NCBI RefSeq assembly: GCF_000002235.5
Contig: NW_022145611.1
Location: forward strand, 9,430,242-9,494,241
Origin: Strongylocentrotus purpuratus
Lineage: Eukaryota > Echinodermata > Echinoidea > Camarodonta > Strongylocentrotidae
Direction: 5' to 3'
DNA: 64,000 nt
Each line of letters begins with the position of its first letter. The first letter of the stretch is position 1. The notes under the pieces are model-generated. The model had not been told where the DNA came from. It made no database searches and saw only the letters and a list, made by a program, of their open reading frames with translations. Of this stretch, positions 12,701 through 26,700 are shown in pieces. The translations under genes and the position numbers were made by a program.

Positions 12701-15700
12701 GATCCTGACCCCTATATCCCTTTGAAAGGGGCGTAGTGGCAAATATTGAAAAATTTGAGTTATCACAACTTTCGGGCCGAAATGTTAAGGGCCGGGGTGG
12801 TTCAGCATTTTGGAGGAAAATATATTTTTTTTTTAATTGGCTAGTTTCCCCACAATGAATGTACATACATGCCATTAGATGGATCCTGACCCCCATATCC
12901 CTTTGAAAGGGGGTAGTGGCAAATATTGTAAAAATTTGAATTATCACAACTTTCGGGCCGAAATTGTAAGGGCCGGGGTGGTTCAGCATTTTGGAGGAAA
13001 ATTATTTTTTTTAATTGGCTAGTTTCCCCACAATGAATGTATATACATGCCATTAGATGGATCCTGACCCCCACATCCCTTGAAAGGGGCGTAGTGGCAA
13101 ATATTGAAAAATTTGAGTTATCACAACTTTCGGGCCGAAATGTTAGGGCCGGGGTGGTTCAGCATTTTGGAGGAAAATATTATTTTTTTTTAATTGGCTA
13201 GTTTCCCCACAATGAATGTACATACATGCCATTAGATGGATCCTGACCCCCACATCCCTTGAAAGGGGCGTAGTGGCAAATATTGAAAAATTTGAGTTAT
13301 CACAACTTTCGGGCCGAAATGTAAGGGCCGGGGTGGTTCAGCATTTTGGAGGAAAATATTATTTTTTTTTAATTGGCTAGTTTCCCCACAATGAATGTAT
13401 ATACATGCCATTAGATGGATCCTGACCCCCATATCCCTTTGAAAGGGGGGTAGGGCAAATATTGTAAAAATTTGAATTATCACAACTTTTCGGGCCGAAA
13501 TGGTAAGGGCCGGGGTGGTTCAGCATTTTGGAGGAAAATATTTTTTTTTTTTAATTGGCTAGTTTCCCCATAATGAATGTACATACATCCGATTAGATGG
13601 ATCCTGAACCCTATATCCCTTTGAAAGGGGCGTAGTGGCAAATATTGAAAAATTTGAGTTATCACAACTTTCGGGCCGAAATGTTAAGGGCCGGGGTGGT
13701 TCAGCATTTTGGAGGAAAATATTTTTTTTTTTAATTGGCTAGTTTCCCCAAATGAATGTATATACATGCCATTAGATGGATCCTGACCCCCATATCCCTT
13801 TGAAAGGGGGTAGTGGCAAATATTGTAAAATTTTGAATTATCACAACTTTCGGGCCGAAATTGTAAGGGCCGGGGTGGTTCAGCATTTTGGAGGAAAAAT
13901 TATTTTTTTAATATGGCTAGTTTCCCCACAATGAATGTATATACATGCCATTAGATGGATCCTGACCCCCATATCCCTTGAAAGGGGCGTAGTGGCAAAT
14001 ATTGAAAAAATTTGAGTTATCACAACTTTCGGGCCGAAATGTTAAGGGCCGGGGTGGTTCAGCATTTTGGAGGAAAATATTATTTTTTTTAATTGGCTAG
14101 TTTCCCCACAATGAATGTACATACATGCCATTAGATGGATCCTGACCCCCACATCCCTTGAAAGGGGCGTAGTGGCAAATATTGAAAAATTTGAGTTATC
14201 ACAACTTTCGGGCCGAAATGTTAAGGGCCGGGGTGGTTCAGCATTTTGGAGGAAAATATATATTTTTTTTAATTGGCTAGTTTCCCCACAATGAATGTAT
14301 ATACATGCCATTAGATGGATCCTGACCCCCATATCCCTTTGAAAGGGGGGTAGGGCAAATATTGTAAAAATTTGAATTATCACAACTTTTCGGGCCGAAA
14401 TTGTAAGGGCCGGGGTGGTTCAGCATTTTGGAGGAAAATATTATTTTTTTTTAATTGGCTAGTTTCCCCATAATGAATGTACATACATCCGATGAGATGG
14501 ATCCTGAACCCTATATCCCTTTGAAAGGGGCGTAGTGGCAAATATTGTAAAAATTTGAGTTATCACAACTTTCGGGCCGAAATTGTAAGGGCCGGGGTGG
14601 TTCAGCATTTTGGAGGAAAATATTATTTTTTTTTAATTGGCTAGTTTCCCCACAATGAATGTACATACATGCCATTAGATGGATCCTGACCCCCATATCC
14701 CTTTGAAAGGGGCGTAGTGGCAAATATTGAAAAATTTGAGTTATCACAACTTTCGGGCCGAAATGTTAAGGGCCGGGGTGGTTCAGCATTTTGGAGGAAA
14801 ATATTATTTTTTTTAATTGGCTAGTTTCCCCACAATGAATGTATATACATGCCATTAGATGGATCCTGACCCCCATATCCCTTTGAAAGGGGTAGTGGCA
14901 AATATTGTAAAAATTTGAATTATCACAACTTTCGGGCCGAAATTGGTAAGGGCCGGGGTGGTTCAGCATTTTGGAGGAAAAATATATTTTTTTTAATTGG
15001 CTAGTTTCCCCACAATGAATGTACATACATGCCATTAGATGGATCCTGACCCCCATATCCCTTTGAAAGGGGCGTAGTGGCAAATATTGAAAAATTTGAG
15101 TTATCACAACTTTCGGGCCGAAATGGTAAGGGCCGGGGTGGTTCAGCATTTTGGAGGAAAATATTATTTTTTTTTTAATTGGCTAGTTTCCCCACAATGA
15201 ATGTACATACATGCCATTAGATGGATCCTGACCCCCATATCCCTTGAAAGGGGCGTAGTGGCAAATATTGAAAAATTTGAGTTATCACAACTTTCGGGCC
15301 GAAATGTTAAGGGCCGGGGTGGTTCAGCATTTTGGAGGAAAAATATTATTTTTTTTAATTGGCTAGTTTCCCCACAATGAATGTATATACATGCCATTAG
15401 ATGGATCCTGACCCCCATATCCCTTTGAAAGGGGGGTAGGGCAAATATTGTAAAAATTTGAATTATCACAACTTTCGGGCCGAAATTGTAAGGGCCGGGG
15501 TGGTTCAGCATTTTGGAGGAAAAATTATATTTTTTTAATTGGCTAGTTTCCCCACAATGAATGTACATACATGCCATTAGATGGATCCTGACCCCCACAT
15601 CCCTTTGAAAGGGGCGTAGTGGCAAATATTGAAAAATTTGAGTTATCACAACTTTCGGGCCGAAATGTTAAGGGCCGGGGTGGTTCAGCATTTTGGAGGA

Positions 15701-17710
15701 AAATATTATTTTTTTTTTAATTGGCTAGTTTCCCCACAATGAATGTATATACATGCCATTAGATGGATCCTGACCCCCATATCCCTTTGACAGGGGGTAG
15801 GGGCAAATATTGTAAAAATTTGAGTTATCACAACTTTCGGGCCAAAGTTGTAAGGGCCGGGGTGGTTCAGCATTTTGGAGGAAAATATTATTTTTTTTTT
15901 AATTGGCTAGTTTCCCCATAATGAATGTACATACATCCGATGAGATGGATCCTGACCCCTATATCCCTTTGAAAGGGGCGTAGTGGCAAATATTGAAAAA
16001 TTTGAATTATCACAACTTTCGGGCCGAAATGGTAAGGGCCGGGGTGGTTCAGCATTTTGGAGGAAAATATTATTTTTTTTTAATTGGCTAGTTTCCCCAC
16101 AATGAATGTACATACATGCCATTAGATGGATCCTGACCCCCACATCCCTTGAAAAGGGGCGTAGTGGCAAATATTGAAAAATTTGAATTATCACAACTTT
16201 CGGGCCGAAATGGTAAGGGCCGGGGTGGTTCAGCATTTTGGAGGAAAATATATTTTTTTTTTAATTGGCTAGTTTCCCCATAATGAATGTACATACATGC
16301 ATTAGATGGATCCTGACCCCCACATCCCTTTGAAAGGGGCGTAGTGGCAAATATTGAAAAATTTGAGTTATCACAACTTTCGGGCCGAAATGGTAAGGGC
16401 CGGGGTGGTTCAGCATTTTGGAGGAAAATATTATTTTTTTTTAATTGGCTAGTTTCCCCATAATGAATGTACATACATCCGATTAGATGGATCCTGAACC
16501 CTATATCCCTTTGAAAGGGGCGTAGTGGCAAATATTGTAAAAATTTGAATTATCACAACTTTGGGCCGAAATTGTAAGGGCCGGGGTGGTTCAGCATTTT
16601 GGAGGAAAAATTATTTTTTTTAATTGGCTAGTTTCCCCACAATGAATGTATATACATGCCATTAGATGGATCCTGACCCCCACATCCCTTTGAAAGGGGC
16701 GTAGTGGCAAATATTGAAAAATTTGAGTTATCACAACTTTCGGGCCGAAATGGTAAGGGCCGGGGTGGTTCAGCATTTTGGAGGAAAATATTTTTTTTTT
16801 TTAATTGGCTAGTTTCCCCATAATGAATGTACATACATCCGATTAGATGGATCCTGAACCCTATATCCCTTTGAAAGGGGCGTAGTGGCAAATATTAAAA
16901 ATTTGAGTTATCACAACTTTCGGGCCGAAATGGTAAGGGCCGGGGTGGTTCAGCATTTTGGAGGAAAATTTTTTTTTTTTTAATTGGCTAGTTTCCCACA
17001 ATGAATGTACATACATGCCATTAGATGGATCCTGACCCCCACATCCCTTTGAAAGGGGCGTAGTGGCAAATATTGAAAAATTTGAGTTATCACAACTTTC
17101 GGGCCGAAATGGTAAGGGCCGGGGTGGTTCAGCATTTTGGAGGAAAATATTTTTTTTTTTTAATTGGCTAGTTTCCCCATAATGAATGTACATACATCCG
17201 ATTTAGATGGATCCTGAACCCTATATCCCTTTGAAAGGGGCGTAGTGGCAAATATTGAAAAATTTGAATTATCACAACTTTCGGGCCGAAATGGTAAGGG
17301 CCGGGGTGGTTCAGCATTTTGGAGGAAAATATTTTTTTTTTTTAATTGGCTAGTTTCCCCACAATGAATGTACATACATGCCATTAGATGGATCCTGACC
17401 CCCACATCCCTTGAAAGGGGCGTAGTGGCAAATATTGAAAAATTTGAGTTATCACAACTTTCGGGCCGAAATGTTAAGGGCCGGGGTGGTTCAGCATTTT
17501 GGAGGAAAATATATTTTTTTTAATTGGCTAGTTTCCCCACAATGAATGTATATACATGCCATTAGATGGATCCTGACCCCCATATCCCTTTGAAGGGGGG
17601 TAGGGGCAAATATTGTAAAAATTTGAATTATCACAACTTTCGGGCCGAAATTGTAAGGGCCGGGGTGGTTCAGCATTTTGGAGGAAAATTTATTTTTTTT
17701 AATTGGCTAG

Positions 17711-17760
17711 TTTCCCCACAATGAATGCCATTAAATGGATCCTGACCCCCATCCCTTGAA
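17711..17760 (+). repeat. Satellite monomer lacking the TACATACATG segment
   Basis: Here AATGAATG is joined directly to CCATTAAATGG, so the ten or so bases TACATACATG normally between them are absent. The neighbouring TGACCCCCATCCC is also shortened. The ATG repeats in the normal sequence could have allowed slippage. Confidence 0.75.
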
Positions 17761-20700
17761 AAGGGGCGTAGTGGCAAATATTGAAAAAATTGAGTTATCA
17801 CAACTTTCGGGCCGAAATGTTAAGGGCCGGGGTGGTTCAGCATTTTGGAGGAAAATATTATTTTTTTTAATTGGCTAGTTTCCCCACAATGAATGTATAT
17901 ACATGCCATTAGATGGATCCTGACCCCCATATCCCTTTGAAAGGGGGGTAGGGCAAATATTGTAAAAATTTGAATTATCACAACTTTTCGGGCCGAAATT
18001 GTAAGGGCCGGGGTGGTTCAGCATTTTGGAGAAAAATATATTTTTTTTTTAATTGGCTAGTTTCCCCATAATGAATGTACATACATCCATTAGATGGATC
18101 CTGACCCTATATCCCTTTGAAAGGGGCGTAGTGGCAAATATTGAAAAATTTGAATTATCACAACTTTTGGGCCGAAATGTTAAGGGCCGGGGTGGTTCAG
18201 CATTTTGGAGGAAAATATTTTTTTTTTTAATTGGCTAGTTTCCCCACAATGAATGTATATACATGCCATTAGATGGATCCTGACCCCCATATCCCTTTGA
18301 AAGGGGGTAGGGGCAAATATTGTAAAAATTTGAATTATCACAACTTTCGGGCCGAAATTGTAAGGGCCGGGGTGGTTCAGCATTTTGGAGGAAAATATTA
18401 TTTTTTTTTTTAATTGGCTAGTTTCCCCATAATGAATGTACATACATCCGATTAGATGGATCCTGACCCCTATATCCCTTTGAAAGGGGCGTAGTGGCAA
18501 ATATTGAAAAATTTGAATTATCACAACTTTCGGGCCGAAATGGTAAGGGCCGGGGTGGTTCAGCATTTTGGAGGAAAATATTATTTTTTTTTAATTGGCT
18601 AGTTTCCCCACAATGAATGTACATACATGCCATTAGATGGATCCTGACCCCCACATCCCTTGAAAAGGGGCGTAGTGGCAAATATTGAAAAATTTGAATT
18701 ATCACAACTTTCGGGCCGAAATGGTAAGGGCCGGGGTGGTTCAGCATTTTGGAGGAAAATATATTTTTTTTTAATTGGCTAGTTTCCCCATAATGAATGT
18801 ACATACATCCCATTAGATGGATCCTGACCCCTACATCCCTTTGAAAGGGGCGTAGTGGCAAATATTGAAAAATTTGAGTTATCACAACTTTCGGGCCGAA
18901 ATGGTAAGGGCCGGGGTGGTTCAGCATTTTGGAGGAAAATATTATTTTTTTTTAATTGGCTAGTTTCCCCATAATGAATGTACATACATCCATTAGATGG
19001 ATCCTGACCCTATATCCCTTTGAAAGGGGCGTAGTGGCAAATATTGTAAAAATTTGAATTATCACAACTTTCGGGCCGAAATTGTAAGGGCCGGGGTGGT
19101 TCAGCATTTTGGAGGAAAAATTATATTTTTTTAATTGGCTAGTTTCCCCACAATGAATGTACATACATGCCATTAGATGGATCCTGACCCCCATATCCCT
19201 TTGAAAGGGGCGTAGTGGCAAATATTGAAAAATTTGAGTTATCACAACTTTCGGGCCGAAATGGTAAGGGCCGGGGTGGTTCAGCATTTTGGAGGAAAAT
19301 ATTTTTTTTTTTTAATTGGCTAGTTTCCCCATAATGAATGTACATACATCCGATTAGATGGATCCTGACCCTATATCCCTTTGAAAGGGGCGTAGTGGCA
19401 AATATTAAAAATTTGAGTTATCACAACTTTCGGGCCGAAATGGTAAGGGCCGGGGTGGTTCAGCATTTTGGAGGAAAATTTTTTTTTTTTTAATTGGCTA
19501 GTTTCCCCACAATGAATGTACATACATGCCATTAGATGGATCCTGACCCCCACATCCCTTTGAAAGGGGCGTAGTGGCAAATATTGAAAAATTTGAGTTA
19601 TCACAACTTTCGGGCCGAAATGGTAAGGGCCGGGGTGGTTCAGCATTTTGGAGGAAAATATTATTTTTTTTAATTGGCTAGTTTCCCCACAATGAATGTA
19701 TATACATGCCATTAGATGGATCCTGACCCCCATATCCCTTTGAAAGGGGGGTAGGGGCAAATATTGTAAAAATTTGAATTATCACAACTTTCGGGCCGAA
19801 ATTGTAAGGGCCGGGGTGGTTCAGCATTTTGGAGGAAAAATTATTTTTTTTAATTGGCTAGTTTCCCCACAATGAATGTATATACATGCCATTAGATGGA
19901 TCCTGACCCCCACATCCCTTGAAAAGGGGCGTAGTGGCAAATATTGAAAAATTTGAGTTATCACAACTTTCGGGCCGAAATGTTAAGGGCCGGGGTGGTT
20001 CAGCATTTTGGAGGAAAATATTATTTTTTTTAATTGGCTAGTTTCCCCACAATGAATGTATATACATGCCATTAGATGGATCCTGACCCCCATATCCCTT
20101 TGAAAGGGGGTAGGGCAAATATTGTAAAAATTTGAATTATCACAACTTTTCGGGCCGAAGTTGTAAGGGCCGGGGTGGTTCAGCATTTTGGAGGAAAATA
20201 TATTTTTTTTTTAATTGGCTAGTTTCCCCATAATGAATGTACATACATCCATGAGATGGATCCTGAACCCTATATCCCTTTGAAAGGGGCGTAGTGGCAA
20301 ATATTGAAAAATTTGAGTTATCACAACTTTCGGGCCGAAATGTTAAGGGCCGGGGTGGTTCAGCATTTTGGAGGAAAATATTTTTTTTTTTAATTGGCTA
20401 GTTTCCCCACAATGAATGTATATACATGCCATTAGATGGATCCTGACCCCCATATCCCTTTGACAGGGGGGTAGTGGCAAATATTGTAAAAATTTGAATT
20501 ATCACAACTTTCGGGCCGAAATTGTAAGGGCCGGGGTGGTTCAGCATTTTGGAGGAAAATATTATTTTTTTTTTAATTGGCTAGTTTCCCCATAATGAAT
20601 GTACATACATCCATTAGATGGATCCTGACCCCATATCCCTTTGAAAGGGGCGTAGTGGCAAATATTGAAAAATTTGAATTATCACAACTTTCGGGCCGAA

Positions 20701-23700
20701 ATGGTAAGGGCCGGGGTGGTTCAGCATTTTGGAGGAAAATATTATTTTTTTTTAATTGGCTAGTTTCCCCACAATGAATGTACATACATGCCATTAGATG
20801 GATCCTGACCCCCACATCCCTTGAAAAGGGGCGTAGTGGCAAATATTGAAAAATTTGAATTATCACAACTTTCGGGCCGAAATGGTAAGGGCCGGGGTGG
20901 TTCAGCATTTTGGAGGAAAATATTTTTTTTTTTTAATTGGCTAGTTTCCCCATAATGAATGTACATACATGCTTAGATGGATCCTGACCCCCACATCCCT
21001 TTGAAAGGGGCGTAGTGGCAAATATTGAAAAATTTGAGTTATCACAACTTTCGGGCCGAAATGGTAAGGGCCGGGGTGGTTCAGCATTTTGGAGGAAAAT
21101 ATTTTTTTTTTTTAATTGGCTAGTTTCCCCATAATGAATGTACATACATCCGATGAGATGGATCCTGAACCCTATATCCCTTTGAAAGGGGCGTAGTGGC
21201 AAATATTGTAAAAATTTGAATTATCACAACTTTGGGCCGAAATTGTAAGGGCCGGGGTGGTTCAGCATTTTGGAGGAAAATATTATTTTTTTTAATTGGC
21301 TAGTTTCCCCACAATGAATGTATATACATGCCATTAGATGGATCCTGACCCCCACATCCCTTTGAAAGGGGCGTAGTGGCAAATATTGAAAAATTTGAGT
21401 TATCACAACTTTCGGGCCGAAATGGTAAGGGCCGGGGTGGTTCAGCATTTTGGAGGAAAATATATTTTTTTTTTAATTGGCTAGTTTCCCCATAATGAAT
21501 GTACATACATCCATTAGATGGATCCTGACCCCATATCCCTTTGAAAGGGGCGTAGTGGCAAATATTAAAAAATTTGAGTTATCACAACTTTCGGGCCGAA
21601 ATGGTAAGGGCCGGGGTGGTTCAGCATTTTGGAGGAAAATTTTTTTTTTTTTAATTGGCTAGTTTCCCCACAATGAATGTACATACATGCCATTAGATGG
21701 ATCCTGACCCCCACATCCCTTGAAAGGGGCGTAGTGGCAAATATTGAAAAATTTGAGTTATCACAACTTTCGGGCCGAAATGTTAAGGGCCGGGGTGGTT
21801 CAGCATTTTGGAGGAAAATATTATTTTTTTTTAATTGGCTAGTTTCCCCACAATGAATGTATATACATGCCATTAGATGGATCCTGACCCCCATATCCCT
21901 TTGAAAGGGGGGTAGGGCAAATATTGTAAAAATTTGAATTATCACAACTTTCGGGCCGAAATTGTAAGGGCCGGGGTGGTTCAGCATTTTGGAGGAAAAT
22001 TTATTTTTTTTATTGGCTAGTTTCCCCACAATGAATGTATATACATGCCATTAGATGGATCCTGACCCCCACATCCCTTGAAAAGGGGCGTAGTGGCAAA
22101 TATTGAAAAATTTGAGTTATCACAACTTTCGGGCCGAAATGTTAAGGGCCGGGGTGGTTCAGCATTTTGGAGGAAAATATTATTTTTTTTAATTGGCTAG
22201 TTTCCCCACAATGAATGTATATACATGCCATTAGATGGATCCTGACCCCCATATCCCTTTGAAAGGGGGGTAGGGCAAATATTGTAAAAATTTGAATTAT
22301 CACAACTTTCGGGCCGAAATTGTAAGGGCCGGGGTGGTTCAGCATTTTGGAGGAAAATATATTTTTTTTTTAATTGGCTAGTTTCCCCACAATGAATGTA
22401 CATACATCCATTAGATGGATCCTGACCCCCATATCCCTTTGAAAGGGGCGTAGTGGCAAATATTGAAAAATTTGAGTTATCACAACTTTCGGGCCGAAAT
22501 GTTAAGGGCCGGGGTGGTTCAGCATTTTGGAGGAAAATATTTTTTTTTTTTAATTGGCTAGTTTCCCCACAATGAATGTATATACATGCCATTAGATGGA
22601 TCCTGACCCCCATATCCCTTTGAAAGGGGGTAGGGGCAAATATTGTAAAAATTTGAATTATCACAACTTTCGGGCCGAAATGGTAAGGGCCGGGGTGGTT
22701 CAGCATTTTGGAGGAAAATATTTTTTTTTTTAATTGGCTAGTTTCCCCACAATGAATGTACATACATGCCATTAGATGGATCCTGACCCCCACATCCCTT
22801 TGAAAGGGGCGTAGTGGCAAATATTGAAAAATTTGAGTTATCACAACTTTCGGGCCGAAATGTTAAGGGCCGGGGTGGTTCAGCATTTTGGAGGAAAATA
22901 TTATTTTTTTTAATTGGCTAGTTTCCCCACAATGAATGTATATACATGCCATTAGATGGATCCTGACCCCCATATCCCTTTGACAGGGGGTAGGGCAAAT
23001 ATTGTAAAAATTTGAATTATCACAACTTTCGGGCCGAAATGGTAAGGGCCGGGGTGGTTCAGCATTTTGGAGGAAAATATTATTTTTTTTTTATTGGCTA
23101 GTTTCCCCATAATGAATGTACATACATCCGATTAGATGGATCCTGACCCCTATATCCCTTTGAAAGGGGCGTAGTGGCAAATATTGAAAAATTTGAGTTA
23201 TCACAACTTTCGGGCCGAAATGTTAAGGGCCGGGGTGGTTCAGCATTTTGGAGGAAAATATATTTTTTTTTAATTGGCTAGTTTCCCCACAATGAATGTA
23301 TATACATGCCATTAGATGGATCCTGACCCCCATATCCCTTTGACAGGGGGGTAGGGGCAAATATTGTAAAAATTTGAATTATCACAACTTTCGGGCCGAA
23401 ATTGTAAGGGCCGGGGTGGTTCAGCATTTTGGAGGAAAAATTATATTTTTTAGATAGGCTAGTTTCCCCACAATGAATGTATATACATGCCATTAGATGG
23501 ATCCTGACCCCCACATCCCTTGAAAGGGGCGTAGTGGCAAATATTGAAAAATTTGAGTTATCACAACTTTCGGGCCGAAATGTTAAGGGCCGGGGTGGTT
23601 CAGCATTTTGGAGGAAAATATTATTTTTTTTTAATTGGCTAGTTTCCCCACAATGAATGTACATACATGCCATTAGATGGATCCTGACCCCCACATCCCT

Positions 23701-26700
23701 TGAAAAGGGGCGTAGTGGCAAATATTGAAAAATTTGAGTTATCACAACTTTCGGGCCGAAATGTTAAGGGCCGGGGTGGTTCAGCATTTTGGAGGAAAAT
23801 ATTATTTTTTTTAATTGGCTAGTTTCCCCACAATGAATGTATATACATGCCATTAGATGGATCCTGACCCCCATATCCCTTTGACAGGGGGGTAGGGCAA
23901 ATATTGTAAAAATTTGAATTATCACAACTTTTCGGGCCGAAATGGTAAGGGCCGGGGTGGTTCAGCATTTTGGAGGAAAATATTTTTTTTTTTTAATTGG
24001 CTAGTTTCCCCATAATGAATGTACATACATCCGATTAGATGGATCCTGAACCCTATATCCCTTTGAAAGGGGCGTAGTGGCAAATATTGAAAAATTTGAG
24101 TTATCACAACTTTTGGGCCGAAATGTTAAGGGCCGGGGTGGTTCAGCATTTTGGAGGAAAATATTTTTTTTTTTTAATTGGCTAGTTTCCCCACAATGAA
24201 TGTATATACATGCCATTAGATGGATCCTGACCCCCATATCCCTTTGAAAGGGGCGTAGTGGCAAATATTGTAAAAATTTGAATTATCACAACTTTCGGGC
24301 CGAAATTGTAAGGGCCGGGGTGGTTCAGCATTTTGGAGGAAAATTATATTTTTTTAATTGGCTAGTTTCCCCACAATGAATGTATATACATGCCATTAGA
24401 TGGATCCTGACCCCCACATCCCTTGAAAGGGGCGTAGTGGCAAATATTGAAAAATTTGAGTTATCACAACTTTCGGGCCGAAATGTTAAGGGCCGGGGTG
24501 GTTCAGCATTTTGGAGGAAAATATTATTTTTTTTTAATTGGCTAGTTTCCCCACAATGAATGTACATACATGCCATTAGATGGATCCTGACCCCCACATC
24601 CCTTGAAAGGGGCGTAGTGGCAAATATTGAAAAATTTGAGTTATCACAACTTTCGGGCCGAAATGTTAAGGGCCGGGGTGGTTCAGCATTTTGGAGGAAA
24701 ATATATATTTTTTTTAATTGGCTAGTTTCCCCACAATGAATGTATATACATGCCATTAGATGGATCCTGACCCCCATATCCCTTTGACAGGGGGGTAGGG
24801 GCAAATATTGTAAAAATTTGAATTATCACAACTTTTCGGGCCAAAGTTGTAAGGGCCGGGGTGGTTCAGCATTTTGGAGGAAAATATATATTTTTTTTTA
24901 ATTGGCTAGTTTCCCCATAATGAATGTACATACATCCGATGAGATGGATCCTGAACCCTATATCCCTTTGAAAGGGGCGTAGTGGCAAATATTGTAAAAA
25001 TTTGAGTTATCACAACTTCGGGCCGCAATTGTAAGGGCCGGGGTGGTTCAGCATTTTGGAGGAAAAATTATATTTTTTGAATAGGCTAGTTTCCCCACAA
25101 TGAATGTATATACATGCCATTAGATGGATCCTGACCCCCACATCCCTTTGAAAGGGGCGTAGTGGCAAATATTGAAAAATTTGAGTTATCACAACTTTCG
25201 GGCCGAAATGGTAAGGGCCGGGGTGGTTCAGCATTTTGGAGGAAAATATTTTTTTTTTTTAATTGGCTAGTTTCCCCACAATGAATGTACATACATGCCA
25301 TTAGATGGATCCTGACCCCCACATCCCTTGAAAGGGGCGTAGTGGCAAATATTGAAAAATTTGAGTTATCACAACTTTCGGGCCGAAATGTTAAGGGCCG
25401 GGGTGGTTCAGCATTTTGGAGGAAAATATTATTTTTTTTAATTGGCTAGTTTCCCCACAATGAATGTATATACATGCCATTAGATGGATCCTGACCCCCA
25501 TATCCCTTTGACAGGGGGTAGGGCAAATATTGTAAAAATTTGAATTATCACAACTTTCGGGCCGAAATTGTAAGGGCCGGGGTGGTTCAGCATTTTGGAG
25601 GAAAATTATATTTTTTTAATTGGCTAGTTTCCCCACAATGAATGTACATACATGCCATTAGATGGATCCTGACCCCCACATCCCTTGAAAAGGGGCGTAG
25701 TGGCAAATATTGAAAAATTTGAGTTATCACAACTTTCGGGCCGAAATGTTAAGGGCCGGGGTGGTTCAGCATTTTGGAGGAAAATATTATTTTTTTTTTA
25801 ATTGGCTAGTTTCCCCACAATGAATGTATATACATGCCATTAGATGGATCCTGACCCCCATATCCCTTTGAAAGGGGGGTAGGGGCAAATATTGTAAAAA
25901 TTTGAGTTATCACAACTTTCGGGCCAAAGTTGTAAGGGCCGGGGTGGTTCAGCATTTTGGAGGAAAATATTATTTTTTTTTTAATTGGCTAGTTTCCCCA
26001 TAATGAATGTACATACATCCGATTAGATGGATCCTGAACCCTATATCCCTTTGAAAGGGGCGTAGTGGCAAATATTGAAAAATTTGAATTATCACAACTT
26101 TCGGGCCGAAATGGTAAGGGCCGGGGTGGTTCAGCATTTTGGAGGAAAATATTATTTTTTTTTTTAATTGGCTAGTTTCCCCACAATGAATGTACATACA
26201 TGCCATTAGATGGATCCTGACCCCCACATCCCTTGAAAGGGGCGTAGTGGCAAATATTGAAAAATTTGAATTATCACAACTTTCGGGCCGAAATGGTAAG
26301 GGCCGGGGTGGTTCAGCATTTTGGAGGAAAATATATTTTTTTTTAATTGGCTAGTTTCCCCATAATGAATGTACATACATCCGCTTAGATGGATCCTGAC
26401 CCCTATATCCCTTTGAAAGGGGCGTAGTGGCAAATATTGAAAAATTTGAGTTATCACAACTTTCGGGCCGAAATGGTAAGGGCCGGGGTGGTTCAGCATT
26501 TTGGAGGAAAATATTATTTTTTTTTTAATTGGCTAGTTTCCCCATAATGAATGTACATACATCCATTAGATGGATCCTGACCCCTATATCCCTTTGAAAG
26601 GGGCGTAGTGGCAAATATTGTAAAAATTTGAATTATCACAACTTTCGGGCCGAAATTGTAAGGGCCGGGGTGGTTCAGCATTTTGGAGGAAAAAATTATA

